NCBI GenBank assembly: GCA_030428205.1
Contig: JAUIBK010000010.1
Coordinates: 33,530 to 97,529 of the forward strand
Direction of reading: 5' to 3'
Length of the DNA: 64,000 bases
Origin: a bacterium
GTDB taxonomy: Bacteria > Bdellovibrionota_C > UBA2361 > RFPC01
Part shown: piece after piece, positions 52,945 through 62,019 of the stretch
Layout: every line of letters begins with the position of its first letter
How positions within the stretch are numbered: position 1 is the first letter of the stretch
Made by a program: the position numbers and the translations under genes
The notes under the pieces: generated by a model
Told to the model about the DNA's origin: nothing
The model's input: the letters and a program-made list of their open reading frames with translations, nothing else
The model's database searches: none

Positions 52945-54243
52945 ATGCATTGTATTGCCGGAAAATATGAAGTGATCACTGAGCTTGGTACAGGCGGGAC
53001 GGGAGTGGTTTACCTTGTGCGCCATACTGACCTCGGGGTGAGTTATGCACTCAAAGTTCTCAATAGAGAGCTCTCTGAAGACGAGCACTTTATTGAAAGC
53101 TTTAAACGAGAAGCCGAAGTGCTTCTGAGATTCTCTCACCCTGGAACAACTCAGCTCCGTGATTTTGGACGTACAGAAGATGGCCACTACTATTTTGCCA
53201 TGGACTACTGCGATGGCGTGTCTCTGAAAGAAATTTTAGATCGAGATGGTCCATATCCTATTAAGCGAGCGCTCAATATTACATTGGAAATTCTCGATGT
53301 GCTTCGTGCTGCACACGAACAAGGGATCGTGCACCGTGATATTAAGCCAGCAAATACAATGATTCGTGAACAAGAAGATGGTCTTGAGATTGTTCAGGTT
53401 CTTGATTTTGGAACAGCACTTATAAAAAAACAGCTCGAGAGTGATGAATCACATGCTGTAGTTGGAACGCCCTGCTATATGTCTCCTGAACAAGCAAGTG
53501 GCGAGCGCGATCTCGATAGCCGCTCAGATCTCTACTCTGTTGGAATTCTCTTGTATGAACTCTTAACAGGAGACGTGCCTTTTGAAGGAGAAACAGTTGT
53601 ACAAACGCTTTTGATGCAGGTCACTCAACCACCTGCACCATTTGCTGCTCTCTATGGAATTCCAGAAGAAGTTGAGCAGTTAGTGCTTAAAGCACTTGAA
53701 AAGTCACCAGAGAAGCGTTTTCAATCCGCAATTCAATTTACCAAAGCTTGCAAAGAAGTGCTCAAAAGCGCTGAACAGTGGGGAAGAGCAAAGAGAGTTG
53801 AAGCAAAAGAAGAAACCGCCGTAGCATCTCCTTCAACTGAGCAGAGCGGTGCAGCACCAGAAGAGTTAAGAATTCTCTGTCTCGACGACAATGAGATGAT
53901 TTTGCATATCCTGCAACACATCTTAGAGCGAGAAGGGTACACTGTTTTTACTGCAATTGATTGCTCGAGTATTCACAACTATCTTTTTAATGAACAGATT
54001 GACCTGTTGATCAGTGATATCAATATGCCTGGAATGCCAGGGACAAAAATCTGTAAAATGCTCAAGTCTGAGATGGATGAGCTCAAGATTATTCTCTTCT
54101 CAAATATTGCTGACAGGGATTTAAAAAAGCAGTCTCAGGAAAGTAACGCCGACGGCTGGATCTCTAAGAATACAAAGCCAGAGGAATGGCTTACGGAGAT
54201 TAAGCGAATTATTAAGCAACAGAACGAGTCAGCCCCGTCATAA
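52945..54243 (+). CDS. Ser/Thr protein kinase fused to a response-regulator receiver domain
   Basis: About 432 residues. The Hanks-type kinase domain (about 5-275) is complete: glycine loop GTGGTGVVY, ALKVL lysine, HRDIKPAN catalytic loop (about 129-136), DFG (about 154), GTPCYMSPEQ activation segment. After a linker, a CheY-like receiver (about 309-430) has the acid pair LDDNE, the phosphate-accepting aspartate 358 in LLISDINMPG and the lysine in ISKN. There is no output domain. ATG 52945 is chosen; a GTG at 52915 would add ten residues with CMHC, but its ribosome-binding site is too close. Confidence 0.85.
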   Translation: MHCIAGKYEVITELGTGGTGVVYLVRHTDLGVSYALKVLNRELSEDEHFIESFKREAEVLLRFSHPGTTQLRDFGRTEDGHYYFAMDYCDGVSLKEILDRDGPYPIKRALNITLEILDVLRAAHEQGIVHRDIKPANTMIREQEDGLEIVQVLDFGTALIKKQLESDESHAVVGTPCYMSPEQASGERDLDSRSDLYSVGILLYELLTGDVPFEGETVVQTLLMQVTQPPAPFAALYGIPEEVEQLVLKALEKSPEKRFQSAIQFTKACKEVLKSAEQWGRAKRVEAKEETAVASPSTEQSGAAPEELRILCLDDNEMILHILQHILEREGYTVFTAIDCSSIHNYLFNEQIDLLISDINMPGMPGTKICKMLKSEMDELKIILFSNIADRDLKKQSQESNADGWISKNTKPEEWLTEIKRIIKQQNESAPS

Positions 54244-54262
54244 TGGTTGTGTAAGGGGCCGG

Positions 54263-54658
54263 GTGGATAGTTTTTTTGAAGAATCGTCCACTATGCATAT
54301 AAAGCTACAGTCATTTCAAGTACCACTTCGCAAAGGCTTTTCCAAAATAGAGAAAGAAGCACAAGCTTGGTTCGAAGAACATCAATATATTACTCTGCAA
54401 GAAACCAAGCTCTCAGTCCTCGGCGATACGATTGTCTATGTTATTCTCTATACAGAAGAAGAGAGCTACTCTTACCAGGGTACTGCTACACACTATGAGC
54501 AAGCCACACGTGAGAGCCTTCACACACCTGAAGAGGCACAAGAGTCCCCTCGCCATTATGATGAAGAGCGGCAATTGCAAGAAAAGAAGCCGTTTAAGCT
54601 TGGTGAGCAAGCTAGCTTTCGTAAAGGGCTCTCGATTAATCATCTCTTTAAAGATTGA
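54263..54658 (+). CDS. Small protein, unknown, downstream of kinase
   Basis: A 131-residue protein with a mixed alpha/beta first half (FSKIEKEAQAWFEEHQYITL, then VYVILYTEEESYS) and a polar, charged second half. No domain recognised. A GTG start at 54263 has AAGGGG 4 nt upstream; ATG 54293 is the alternative. It follows the kinase gene by 19 bases, so it is probably co-transcribed and could be a substrate or partner. Confidence 0.5.
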   Translation: MDSFFEESSTMHIKLQSFQVPLRKGFSKIEKEAQAWFEEHQYITLQETKLSVLGDTIVYVILYTEEESYSYQGTATHYEQATRESLHTPEEAQESPRHYDEERQLQEKKPFKLGEQASFRKGLSINHLFKD

Positions 54659-54730
54659 TGCTTAAGCCTAGCCTTACCTAACTTCAGACACTTAGTTTCT
54701 GATCCTTTTCTTCAAGTACAAACCACGACC

Positions 54731-54803
54731 GAAAAAAACACTGATTTTTAAATCTCACACTTTTTTATCGTGACCTTTGTCCTTCTTCCTTGTTACACGG
54801 TGC
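54731..54803 (+). promoter_or_regulatory. Two-box upstream element of the rhs gene
   Basis: Box 1, GAAAAAAACACTGATTTTT (54731-54749), and box 2, CTTGTTACACGGTGC (54789-54803), are separated by 39 bases. The same boxes, the second with two base changes, occur with the same 39-base spacing at 63642-63714 before the last gene of the window. The bases between the boxes are not conserved, which points to selected promoter or operator sites. Confidence 0.55.
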
Positions 54804-54830
54804 CTACATTCTACTCTTTTGGAGGTAGCT

Positions 54831-57800
54831 ATGCGGCATTTTGCATTAGTTATTCTATCGCTTCTTCTCTTTCCTCTTGTCTCTCAAGGGGAAAACCCCT
54901 CAGTAGTGTTCGAAGTACAATCTGATGAAGCCTACGGCCCCTTCCCCGAGTGGACTCTTTCGCCAGATTCATGGGACCACCCCTCTGGTCCACCAGAAGC
55001 ATATAGTCAATGGTCTGGCTCATCGTCTGATGGAACTATTACTCTAGGAAACGGCAGCTACATCTCAGGAAGCGCTGGTGGCTCTGGTTCTACAAACCGT
55101 GGTGCACATACAAAAGTAAAAATCTTAGTTGATTCCGGTGGGACCTGGACAATTGTGTCTGATGGTTCGGGAACAGTGAATATTAATGCTGGCAGTGCCT
55201 CGAGTGGTAATTTCAGATTAGATATAGATGGTAGTGGAACATTTGTTTCAGCAGATAGCTCAAATCCCTCAGGATCGGGGAGTTACCTGAGTTCACAGAG
55301 GCTTGATTTGGGATGTACCCTTGGAAGTGGCGTAACGTATGACGAGTATCCAGAAAGTTCGTACCATGAAATTTATGCGACACCTATCTCCGGTAGTGGC
55401 ACTGGTTCTGAGCTTTCGGTCTCTCATCCTTACACGGGCTCAGCATCATCGTCAGGTAGTGTCGAAATTACGGTAACAAAAGGAGCACTGTCTCCAATTG
55501 CAATAATTAATGGCCCTTCAAGCGATCCCGTACCTCCTGGAAGTACCGTCACACTGTTTAACCTCTCGTACGATCCAGATGATGCTGACGTAACCACTCC
55601 ACCTGAGGGGTTGTGTGAAGCGACTTGGATTGTTGAATCTCCAGATGGCACCATTACGCCTTATTCAAATCTAGATTACATTAGCTTTCCTGCCTCACAA
55701 CAAGGGCCTTACAAGGTGCTCTTAACTGTTACCGACAATGAAGGTGATCAGGGCATCTTTCCTCTTGAGTTTATGGTTGGAGTCGCACGTGACCCTGAAG
55801 CTGGCGACAACGGCGATAGCTGTATGAACGACTCAAATGTCACCCTTACCTCAGACCCAATCTCCGGAAACATCCACATCGGGCTTGGTGAAACCTACCA
55901 GACAGAGACTGCCTCGCCACTTCTTAACACCATGTCTATCAACACCCAAACTGACAGAGCCTCCGTGCCTCTGGGCCCGATGGGAAACGCCAGCTTCTCT
56001 TATGATATTAAAGTAGTCAAAGCGAATAACCGCTCTGGTAGCCTACGCTACTGGCTCATTGATGGAGATGGAGCTGAGTTCGATTACGGGCCTGGTGCCG
56101 CCTTCTCACCAACCACACCACCCCCAGGGGCGTATGCAACGTTGTTGAGAAACCTTATTCCTGCCGAACTCTTTTTCGCTCCAGCCGCCATCGGCCCGAG
56201 AGATCCGGTACAAATTCCAACCTACACACTCTCCAATGGACAAGCCCCCCACAATATTGAAAAAGCAGGCAATTATACCTACGACTTTAACGCCTCTGGA
56301 AAACTTACTCGAGTCCATACACCGACAGGTTCCAAACAGATGCTTACCTACTCAGGCGGAGACTTAGTAAAGGTAACTGATATAGCATCGAAGAAATTCA
56401 TAACATACGAGTACGATACGCCAGGACGTATAGCTCGAGTCGTTGAAGGTGGCGGAGCACGAGTGACTCACTTCGGGTACACCGCTGAAGGATTTCTCAC
56501 CTCAATCTCTCTAAAGGACAGTCAAGGGGTGGAGATTCGTTCCCTTGATATTAGCTATAACTCAGACGATCTTCCAGATTCTGTTACTCGAGACGGTGAC
56601 CCGCTAAGTACTGTAACGATTGATTACACTGATAGCGGTGATGGTGTTTGGGTCGGAAACATCAATAACCCTATTGGATGCACAAACTATGATTTCCACA
56701 CCCTCCCATCAGCACCAAACGCCGTGTGGAGTACCACACACACGAACTCCCAAGGTGGAGAAACCCACTATGAGTACGATGCAAATAGTGACTTGATCCG
56801 TGTTACGCGCCCAGTCCCCTCTGGCGCAACTGCTCATCCAACATACGACATCACCTATGACGGAGACCACAATCCACTAACGTTCAGTGATGGTGCTACC
56901 ACGTACACCATGACCTATAACTCAAAAGGTAAGGTTACTCGCGTGGAAGACCAAACTGGAGAATTCGTCTCCTACGGCTACGAAGCAAACGGGATAGACC
57001 TCAACCAGGTACAAAACAACGCTGGTGTGCTCTATACGCTTTCTTATACAGATTCGAACAACCCTCACCACCCAACCATTATTACCGATGTACTCGGAAA
57101 CGCCTGGAACTACTCGTACAATGCTCGTGGGCAGCTTACGACCATTACCCCACCAGCTCCTCAGAGCCCACTGGTAATTACCTATGAAGAGAACTCTCAA
57201 AGCTCCGAGTTTGCTTACAGGCGTTCGGTGACAAACGGGGAAGGAGACGTAACGACTTTTGACTCCTACTCTCCACTTGGTGATGTCACAAGCGTAACAA
57301 CGAGTCCTTACGTTGGCTTTACAAACACAACGCTCTATGACTATGACCCGCTTTCGCGCTTAGAGACTATTACCTATCCAAACACTGAAACCTACTCGTA
57401 TGAGTACACAGGCAAAGCGTTATCAAAAACGACAGATGAGATGAATAGAGATACTCTCTATGATTTTTGCCCAATCTGCGCTCAAGTCCTTCAGATTGAT
57501 TACCAAGAGGGCAAGACTGTTTCGTTCTCGGTTGATACTGATTTTTTACTTGATACCTACGTTGACCCAAATCCTGCTAGCACGAACTTCACCTATGGTT
57601 TGGCAAAAGAATTAACGGGGATTACTTTTGGTGATGGAGAGTCTATAGGCTTTACGTATGACAATTTTGGAAGACTGAAGACAAAAGATGCAGGAGATGG
57701 CAGTGGTTTTGTCCCAGGAACGTATGCCTACACCCCATCAGGAAGAGTACAAGGGATTACCTACAATCAGTCAAATAATGACCTCTCGTATACGTACTAT

Positions 57801-59522
57801 CCAGATGGAAAGCTCGAATCGACAACAAGCAGGCTTGGTACCGTCACTTATACCTACGACAGCGCACAGAGGATTGAAACAGTAGAATATGATTACAGCG
57901 CTTACAGTATCCCTGTACCCACCGTGCACACGCTTACCTACGCGTATTATCCAGACTCAAGCCTTCATACCGTAACTTGGGACAACGACGGCACCCAAGT
58001 AGCCGTTTGGACGTACACCTATGATGGAGCTGGGAGAGTTGAGTCAGTAACGAACTCACTTGGCCACTCTGCTACGTACACATATGACGCCGAGGGAAAG
58101 CTAAGTACGAGAACACTCGATAATATGTGTGTTACAGAATACGACTATGTAGAAGAACGGGGATGGGTTGATGAGATTCGTCACCTTGATACTCTCGGTA
58201 CTCCTTTTGAGTCGTACTCACTTGTATATGACAACGGAAATGATTCTGTTGGGAACATTACGCAGGTAACAGAGCTTGATACCTCAACTGTTACTTACAC
58301 GTATGACAACTTAAACCGACTCCTCTCTGAGACAAGAACAACAACTGTTCCTTTCTCTCGTAGTTATCATTACGACGTGGCAGGCAATGTTACTCATGTG
58401 GATGGCTCCCAGTTTGCTACCTACGACAACGGAAACAAGGTATCTTCTATTACTGGTGGTAGTATTGGGTATCATGGGACTTCCAGCGGATATCCATTTG
58501 AAGTCAACCCAGGGGGAGGCGCGCCGTGTGGGAGATTTAACTACAGCGCACGTGGTGAGCTTGGACAACAAAAAGATTGCTCGAACCAGAATACGATTAG
58601 CACGATTTACGACGGACATGGACGTCGTGCGTATAGCTCCGGCGTATTTTATCTCTTCTTAGGAGACATCGTTATCGGAGAGTTTGACCGGGATACGGGA
58701 AATCCACTTAGAGCGTATTCGTGGGGAGCAGACGGGCTTGCAGCTCAGTACGACTTTGCAACTGCTGTGAATTCCTACTACCATTTTGGCCCCCAGGGAG
58801 AAACTCGTCATCTCACTAATGACAGTGGCGTAGTGACAGACTCTTACTATTTTACTGCGTATGGGGTACCACTTTCCACAACTGGTACTACCGATAACCG
58901 CCATAGGTACGGTGGAAAGTATGGATATTACACAGAAGGGGTAACCGGTATTATTCTTGCTGGTGCAAGAGCGTACCATCCGTATATCATGCGGTGGTTG
59001 CAGAGGGACCCGATTCTGCTCGATGGAGGCGATAACTTCTATGAGTATGTGATGGGGAATCCGGTGCGGTTTGTGGATCCGACGGGGAAAGCTGCTGCTG
59101 CCGTCTCAGTACTGGATGCATTGGCTGCTGCGATAGCACAGGCTGCTGGTGAAGTTAGCGCAGGGGCGGTCGCTGGAGCAGCTTCTGCGGGAACAGTTGT
59201 TGGTGTTGGAGCAGGTGTTGTCGCAGGAGGAATTAGTTTAGCATGCTTGTTGGATTTAGATGGTTGCAGGGCCGCTTGGGATGGGTTTTGTGAGGAGCAG
59301 GGGATCGATCCGAATATCCTCTCAAGTACTAGCTCGGAAGAAGTCGGTGAAATTATTACAACTGAGCAGGAGTGCTTGGATTATATTTGTTCTGAAAGTG
59401 ATATTCGCAAGAAAAAAGCAAAGTGCCATAAGCTCAAAGGAGAATATAGACGAGATAGATGTAGAGAGACTGTTCATATCCCTGGTGAGTGTGAAAAGAT
59501 TTGTGGCGAATTAAGGAAGTAA
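54831..59522 (+). CDS. Sec-exported Rhs/YD-repeat polymorphic toxin
   Basis: About 1563 residues starting at ATG 54831, which has GGAGGT 4 nt upstream and gives a clean signal peptide (about 1-20). Then: Gly/Ser-rich beta region (about 60-220), a PKD-like domain (about 230-325), and a YD-repeat shell (about 350-1390; many units like TYTYDSAQRI and YEYDANSDL), the cocoon that encloses the toxin. The Rhs core ends in the classical block RYGGKYGYY...RWLQRDPILLDGG...NPVRFVDPTG. The tip after it is a glycine-zipper-like hydrophobic stretch, then about 100 residues with eight or so cysteines. I recognise no toxin fold. Immunity gene candidate follows by 4 nt. Confidence 0.88.
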   Translation: MRHFALVILSLLLFPLVSQGENPSVVFEVQSDEAYGPFPEWTLSPDSWDHPSGPPEAYSQWSGSSSDGTITLGNGSYISGSAGGSGSTNRGAHTKVKILVDSGGTWTIVSDGSGTVNINAGSASSGNFRLDIDGSGTFVSADSSNPSGSGSYLSSQRLDLGCTLGSGVTYDEYPESSYHEIYATPISGSGTGSELSVSHPYTGSASSSGSVEITVTKGALSPIAIINGPSSDPVPPGSTVTLFNLSYDPDDADVTTPPEGLCEATWIVESPDGTITPYSNLDYISFPASQQGPYKVLLTVTDNEGDQGIFPLEFMVGVARDPEAGDNGDSCMNDSNVTLTSDPISGNIHIGLGETYQTETASPLLNTMSINTQTDRASVPLGPMGNASFSYDIKVVKANNRSGSLRYWLIDGDGAEFDYGPGAAFSPTTPPPGAYATLLRNLIPAELFFAPAAIGPRDPVQIPTYTLSNGQAPHNIEKAGNYTYDFNASGKLTRVHTPTGSKQMLTYSGGDLVKVTDIASKKFITYEYDTPGRIARVVEGGGARVTHFGYTAEGFLTSISLKDSQGVEIRSLDISYNSDDLPDSVTRDGDPLSTVTIDYTDSGDGVWVGNINNPIGCTNYDFHTLPSAPNAVWSTTHTNSQGGETHYEYDANSDLIRVTRPVPSGATAHPTYDITYDGDHNPLTFSDGATTYTMTYNSKGKVTRVEDQTGEFVSYGYEANGIDLNQVQNNAGVLYTLSYTDSNNPHHPTIITDVLGNAWNYSYNARGQLTTITPPAPQSPLVITYEENSQSSEFAYRRSVTNGEGDVTTFDSYSPLGDVTSVTTSPYVGFTNTTLYDYDPLSRLETITYPNTETYSYEYTGKALSKTTDEMNRDTLYDFCPICAQVLQIDYQEGKTVSFSVDTDFLLDTYVDPNPASTNFTYGLAKELTGITFGDGESIGFTYDNFGRLKTKDAGDGSGFVPGTYAYTPSGRVQGITYNQSNNDLSYTYYPDGKLESTTSRLGTVTYTYDSAQRIETVEYDYSAYSIPVPTVHTLTYAYYPDSSLHTVTWDNDGTQVAVWTYTYDGAGRVESVTNSLGHSATYTYDAEGKLSTRTLDNMCVTEYDYVEERGWVDEIRHLDTLGTPFESYSLVYDNGNDSVGNITQVTELDTSTVTYTYDNLNRLLSETRTTTVPFSRSYHYDVAGNVTHVDGSQFATYDNGNKVSSITGGSIGYHGTSSGYPFEVNPGGGAPCGRFNYSARGELGQQKDCSNQNTISTIYDGHGRRAYSSGVFYLFLGDIVIGEFDRDTGNPLRAYSWGADGLAAQYDFATAVNSYYHFGPQGETRHLTNDSGVVTDSYYFTAYGVPLSTTGTTDNRHRYGGKYGYYTEGVTGIILAGARAYHPYIMRWLQRDPILLDGGDNFYEYVMGNPVRFVDPTGKAAAAVSVLDALAAAIAQAAGEVSAGAVAGAASAGTVVGVGAGVVAGGISLACLLDLDGCRAAWDGFCEEQGIDPNILSSTSSEEVGEIITTEQECLDYICSESDIRKKKAKCHKLKGEYRRDRCRETVHIPGECEKICGELRK
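58860..59212 (+). repeat. Rhs core 3' segment, duplicated at 62511-62863
   Basis: These 353 bases encode the end of the Rhs core and the glycine-zipper stretch. They recur downstream with 12 differences by my count. Identity ends abruptly in both copies after the codons for GVG, where the main gene runs into its toxin tip and the copy runs into a repeat element. Confidence 0.85.
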
Positions 59523-59526
59523 TCTA

Positions 59527-60375
59527 ATGGAAAAGATCGTGATGGACTCTCCCTGGTTTTGCGAAAGGACTCTCCTTGTTGACGGGGCTCACGCGTTTGA
59601 CATAAAAATTAGCATTCCCTATGAGGTAAGTAATGCGCACTCGGGTCGCTCGTGGACGTGTGATATTAGCTTTTCAGGCTATGAGTTTGATTTTGAAACG
59701 TGCTCTTCAATGAAAGGACGCTTCGAATCGTTTGTCTTCGAACAAAGGCCGTTCGCGGCATTCTTAGGTGCTCTTTCTACTATATCAGGATTTTTACATC
59801 CTTATGCGGATCGAATAACCTGGTTGTCGGGAAGCTCCTTTGAAGCCGCTTTTCCAAAGACGATCCCTAGTCCCTATTCACTAGAAAAGTATACTGTTGT
59901 TGTTGATGAATGTGCTTCTATGCTTCGTGGTGAGTCCTGTGACTTTCCCACCCTAGGAGTTGATTCTTCAATTCATTTCACCCCGAGTGTTGAGCCCCCC
60001 TCTTCTCACATTAAGGAAACTATCAAGACTCGGACTGGCCCTGATATTGTAGTGACTATTGAGAAACCATTAGAAATTAGCCCCCATTCTTGGGGGTGTG
60101 TCATGCACATAGAGGGATTGGGCTATAGTTCATATTTACATCGCTTAAATGAAAGGCCCTGTGGCTATGACTCCATTGATGCTGTAATAGCACGTATGGA
60201 CTTGCTTGCAGAGCTCTTGGAGCCTCATCTTCTCAGAATTGCTAAAGATGATGAGGTTTCCCCAGCTTCATACTTTCGTAGGCATTGCCCCTCGTTTCTT
60301 TCGAGAGATACTCTAAGGGCGTTAGTGACTCAGTTAGAAGCTCTACGCGAAAATCTGATCAGACAAGATTTTTAA
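59527..60375 (+). CDS. Probable immunity protein of the Rhs toxin (Imm1)
   Basis: A 282-residue soluble protein whose start is 4 nt after the rhs stop, the standard place for the cognate immunity gene. It seems built of two similar halves: W-x-C strand, Gly-Tyr, an Asp-x-x-x-A helix, then a Leu-rich helix and a W/H near the end (RSWTCDISFSGYEF... and HSWGCVMHIEGLGY...). This resembles the small DUF6968-type domain, by memory only. It shares CGYD.IDA and similar segments with the protein at 60635-61513, so the two are distant paralogues. Confidence 0.6.
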   Translation: MEKIVMDSPWFCERTLLVDGAHAFDIKISIPYEVSNAHSGRSWTCDISFSGYEFDFETCSSMKGRFESFVFEQRPFAAFLGALSTISGFLHPYADRITWLSGSSFEAAFPKTIPSPYSLEKYTVVVDECASMLRGESCDFPTLGVDSSIHFTPSVEPPSSHIKETIKTRTGPDIVVTIEKPLEISPHSWGCVMHIEGLGYSSYLHRLNERPCGYDSIDAVIARMDLLAELLEPHLLRIAKDDEVSPASYFRRHCPSFLSRDTLRALVTQLEALRENLIRQDF

Positions 60376-60387
60376 TAGAATACTCCT

Positions 60388-60487
60388 CCTGAGTCTCCTG
60401 AGTCTGGTGGGTGGCAACTCAGGCTTGGCAACTCAGGCTTGCTTTAAGAAAGTTGGATGAAGAGAGAGTTGGAGAACACCAGTAACC
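60388..60487 (+). repeat. Cassette repeat, copy 1
   Basis: Degenerate CTGAGTCTGGTGGGTGG units, then the conserved block AACTCAGGCTTGCTTTAAG...GAGAGAGTTGG...CACCAGTAACC. In this copy a short part (GGCAACTCAGGCTT) is doubled and a few bases differ (GGATGAAG, GAGAACACC). Confidence 0.85.
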
Positions 60488-60616
60488 ACAGCTGATAAAA
60501 ATGCTTTTTGTCAGAAATTTAAAGGGGGATGGCGTGAGAAGTGTCTCTCTGAGGTCTTTGATGCCGAGTCGTGCAAGGCACGCCTTTGCCTGCCTTACTA
60601 TGGTCCCGCAAGCTAA
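60461..60616 (+). pseudogene. Start-less toxin-tip fragment A
   Basis: A frame open from inside repeat 1 to TAA 60614-60616 reads TPVTTADKNAFCQKF, then GGWREKCLSEV, ESCKARLCLPYY: four cysteines and a protein-like pattern resembling the cysteine-rich end of the main tip, although not alignable to it. There is no start codon or ribosome-binding site. It lies 18 nt before an intact immunity-like gene. It is best read as the 3' end of a displaced Rhs tip. Confidence 0.5.
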
Positions 60617-60634
60617 TTTTAGTGGTGAATACTT

Positions 60635-61513
60635 ATGAGTAATCTTATTGCCTATCGTGTTTTTCGCTCGTCCTCAGTTGGCAAGTTAGTTGTGGGTATA
60701 GCCAAGCCAGAACAGTGCTTAGATGGTGTAAGTGAAGGAAACTGGAGATGTCTCACTAATCTTACAGGTATCAGGGATACTGATATTATTGCAGAAGATG
60801 GGGATGAGTATACTCATGCAGCTTTTGACTCCGTTAGTGCGTTCGAGAATGTTTTCCCTGTAAATATTAAGGCGTCCTTAGCCGATTATTGGGATGACTT
60901 GTCATGGCAAGAAGGCATCTCTATAGACTCCTTCTTCCCTACCAAATTATCGTGTCTTGGATATGAACTTCCTTATCGCGTTTTCAAAGAGGTTGAACCT
61001 CTTATCGTTCCTTCTCTATCCCTTCCTCGTACTTTGGATTTTGAAGTTAAGAGAGAACTTTGCTCCTATGAACCTATACTAAAGCGTCTGTTTCGATACA
61101 GGCAGTCTGATGGGATATTCGATGTAGAAGTTCTTTTTTTTACACCTCAAGAAATTGCTCCTGATGCCTGGAGGTGTGATATTGAAGTTGTCGGTTGGCC
61201 TTATCCTTTGGGGCTAAGGATGCTTAATGATAAGATTTGTGGTTATGATCCTATAGATGCGATTTTTTTAAAGATAGATCTTATGCGAATAATATTTGAG
61301 CCCTATCGCGACAATCTCACTTGGATTAATTCAGAGGGAGAATCTTGGGGGCAGAGAGGGCTTCCTCGATATCTTCCGAACTTTCTTTCTTCGGAACAAA
61401 TTAAGGCTGTTCTTTCCATGTCTCGCGAACTCGAAGGTAGAGCAGTTGAAGAACATTATGAAAAGAATCCAGATAGACCACTTGGCAGGGAAGAGAATGA
61501 GAGACTTCTCTAA
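60635..61513 (+). CDS. Orphan immunity-like protein (Imm2), paralogue of Imm1
   Basis: A 292-residue soluble protein. The C-terminal half shares the landmarks of Imm1: AWRCDIEVVGW, RMLNDKICGYDPIDA, then a Leu/Ile helix and LTWINSEGESWGQRGLP. The N-terminal half has a weaker version (NWRCLTNLTG). It lies between repeats 1 and 2, next to tip fragment A, whose former partner it probably is. It would still protect the cell from sister strains that use tip A. Confidence 0.55.
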   Translation: MSNLIAYRVFRSSSVGKLVVGIAKPEQCLDGVSEGNWRCLTNLTGIRDTDIIAEDGDEYTHAAFDSVSAFENVFPVNIKASLADYWDDLSWQEGISIDSFFPTKLSCLGYELPYRVFKEVEPLIVPSLSLPRTLDFEVKRELCSYEPILKRLFRYRQSDGIFDVEVLFFTPQEIAPDAWRCDIEVVGWPYPLGLRMLNDKICGYDPIDAIFLKIDLMRIIFEPYRDNLTWINSEGESWGQRGLPRYLPNFLSSEQIKAVLSMSRELEGRAVEEHYEKNPDRPLGREENERLL

Positions 61514-61528
61514 ATTCCCCCTGAATCT

Positions 61529-61666
61529 CCTGGGAGTCTGGTGGGTGCCCTGGGAGTCTGGTGGGTGCCCCCTGGGAGTCTGGTGGGTGCCCCCTGGGAG
61601 TCTGGTGGGTGCCAACTCAGGCTTGCTTTAAGAAAGTTGAATGAAGAGAGAGTTGGGGCACACCCC
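61529..61666 (+). repeat. Cassette repeat, copy 2 with four tandem units
   Basis: Four units of CCTGGGAGTCTGGTGGGTGC begin at 61529, 61549, 61571 and 61593 (spacing 20, 22, 22), followed by the conserved block ending GGGGCACACC at 61664. The last bases (CAGTAACC in other copies) are replaced by cassette sequence. It is the longest copy. Confidence 0.88.
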
Positions 61667-61671
61667 AATAG

Positions 61672-62010
61672 AGGCTATATGGCTCTAATGATTGTAGTTA
61701 TTATGACGAACGATGTATTCAAGATGGTGGAAGATATTATTGTGAAACAGCCCCTGCGTGGTGTAATAGATTTCCTCGGTACAAGGATCCTGACCCATCG
61801 AGGGATGACGACTTTGAAGGGTGGCCTCGATGCATCCGTCAGTGTTTGCAAGATTGTGACCAAACCTTCTCGCTACTGCCAGGAATGGAAGAATACGATC
61901 CAAGTAGCTGCGATGACTTTTGGGACATGCAACATTTTTCCTGTCACGGTTCATGTTATTCAAGCTGTTTAAGGCAACAAGCATTTCACCCATTAACACC
62001 CTGGAGATAG
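61672..62010 (+). pseudogene. Start-less cysteine-rich toxin-tip fragment B
   Basis: A 112-codon open frame without a start, flanked by TAG at 61669 and TAG at 62008-62010. It reads NDCSYYDERCIQDGGRYYC, ETAPAWCNRFPRY, DDDFEGWPRCIRQCLQDCD, DDFWDMQHFSCHG, SCYSSCLRQQ: about a dozen cysteines, aromatic and acidic residues, as in the C-termini of many Rhs and wall-associated proteins. A competing frame in the same bases is bland and opens inside the repeat, so I prefer this one. It ends 9 nt before a membrane immunity candidate. Confidence 0.55.
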
Positions 62011-62019
62011 GAAAGTTCG

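Noticed and set aside
61529..61612. Tandem 20-22 base units considered as a CRISPR array
   Set aside because: The units are nearly adjacent with no unique spacers of regular length, and there are no cas genes.
61541..61972. Open frame encoding about 140 residues across repeat 2
   Set aside because: It starts inside the tandem repeat and its peptide is bland; the overlapping start-less frame at 61672-62010 has a much more protein-like, cysteine-rich sequence.
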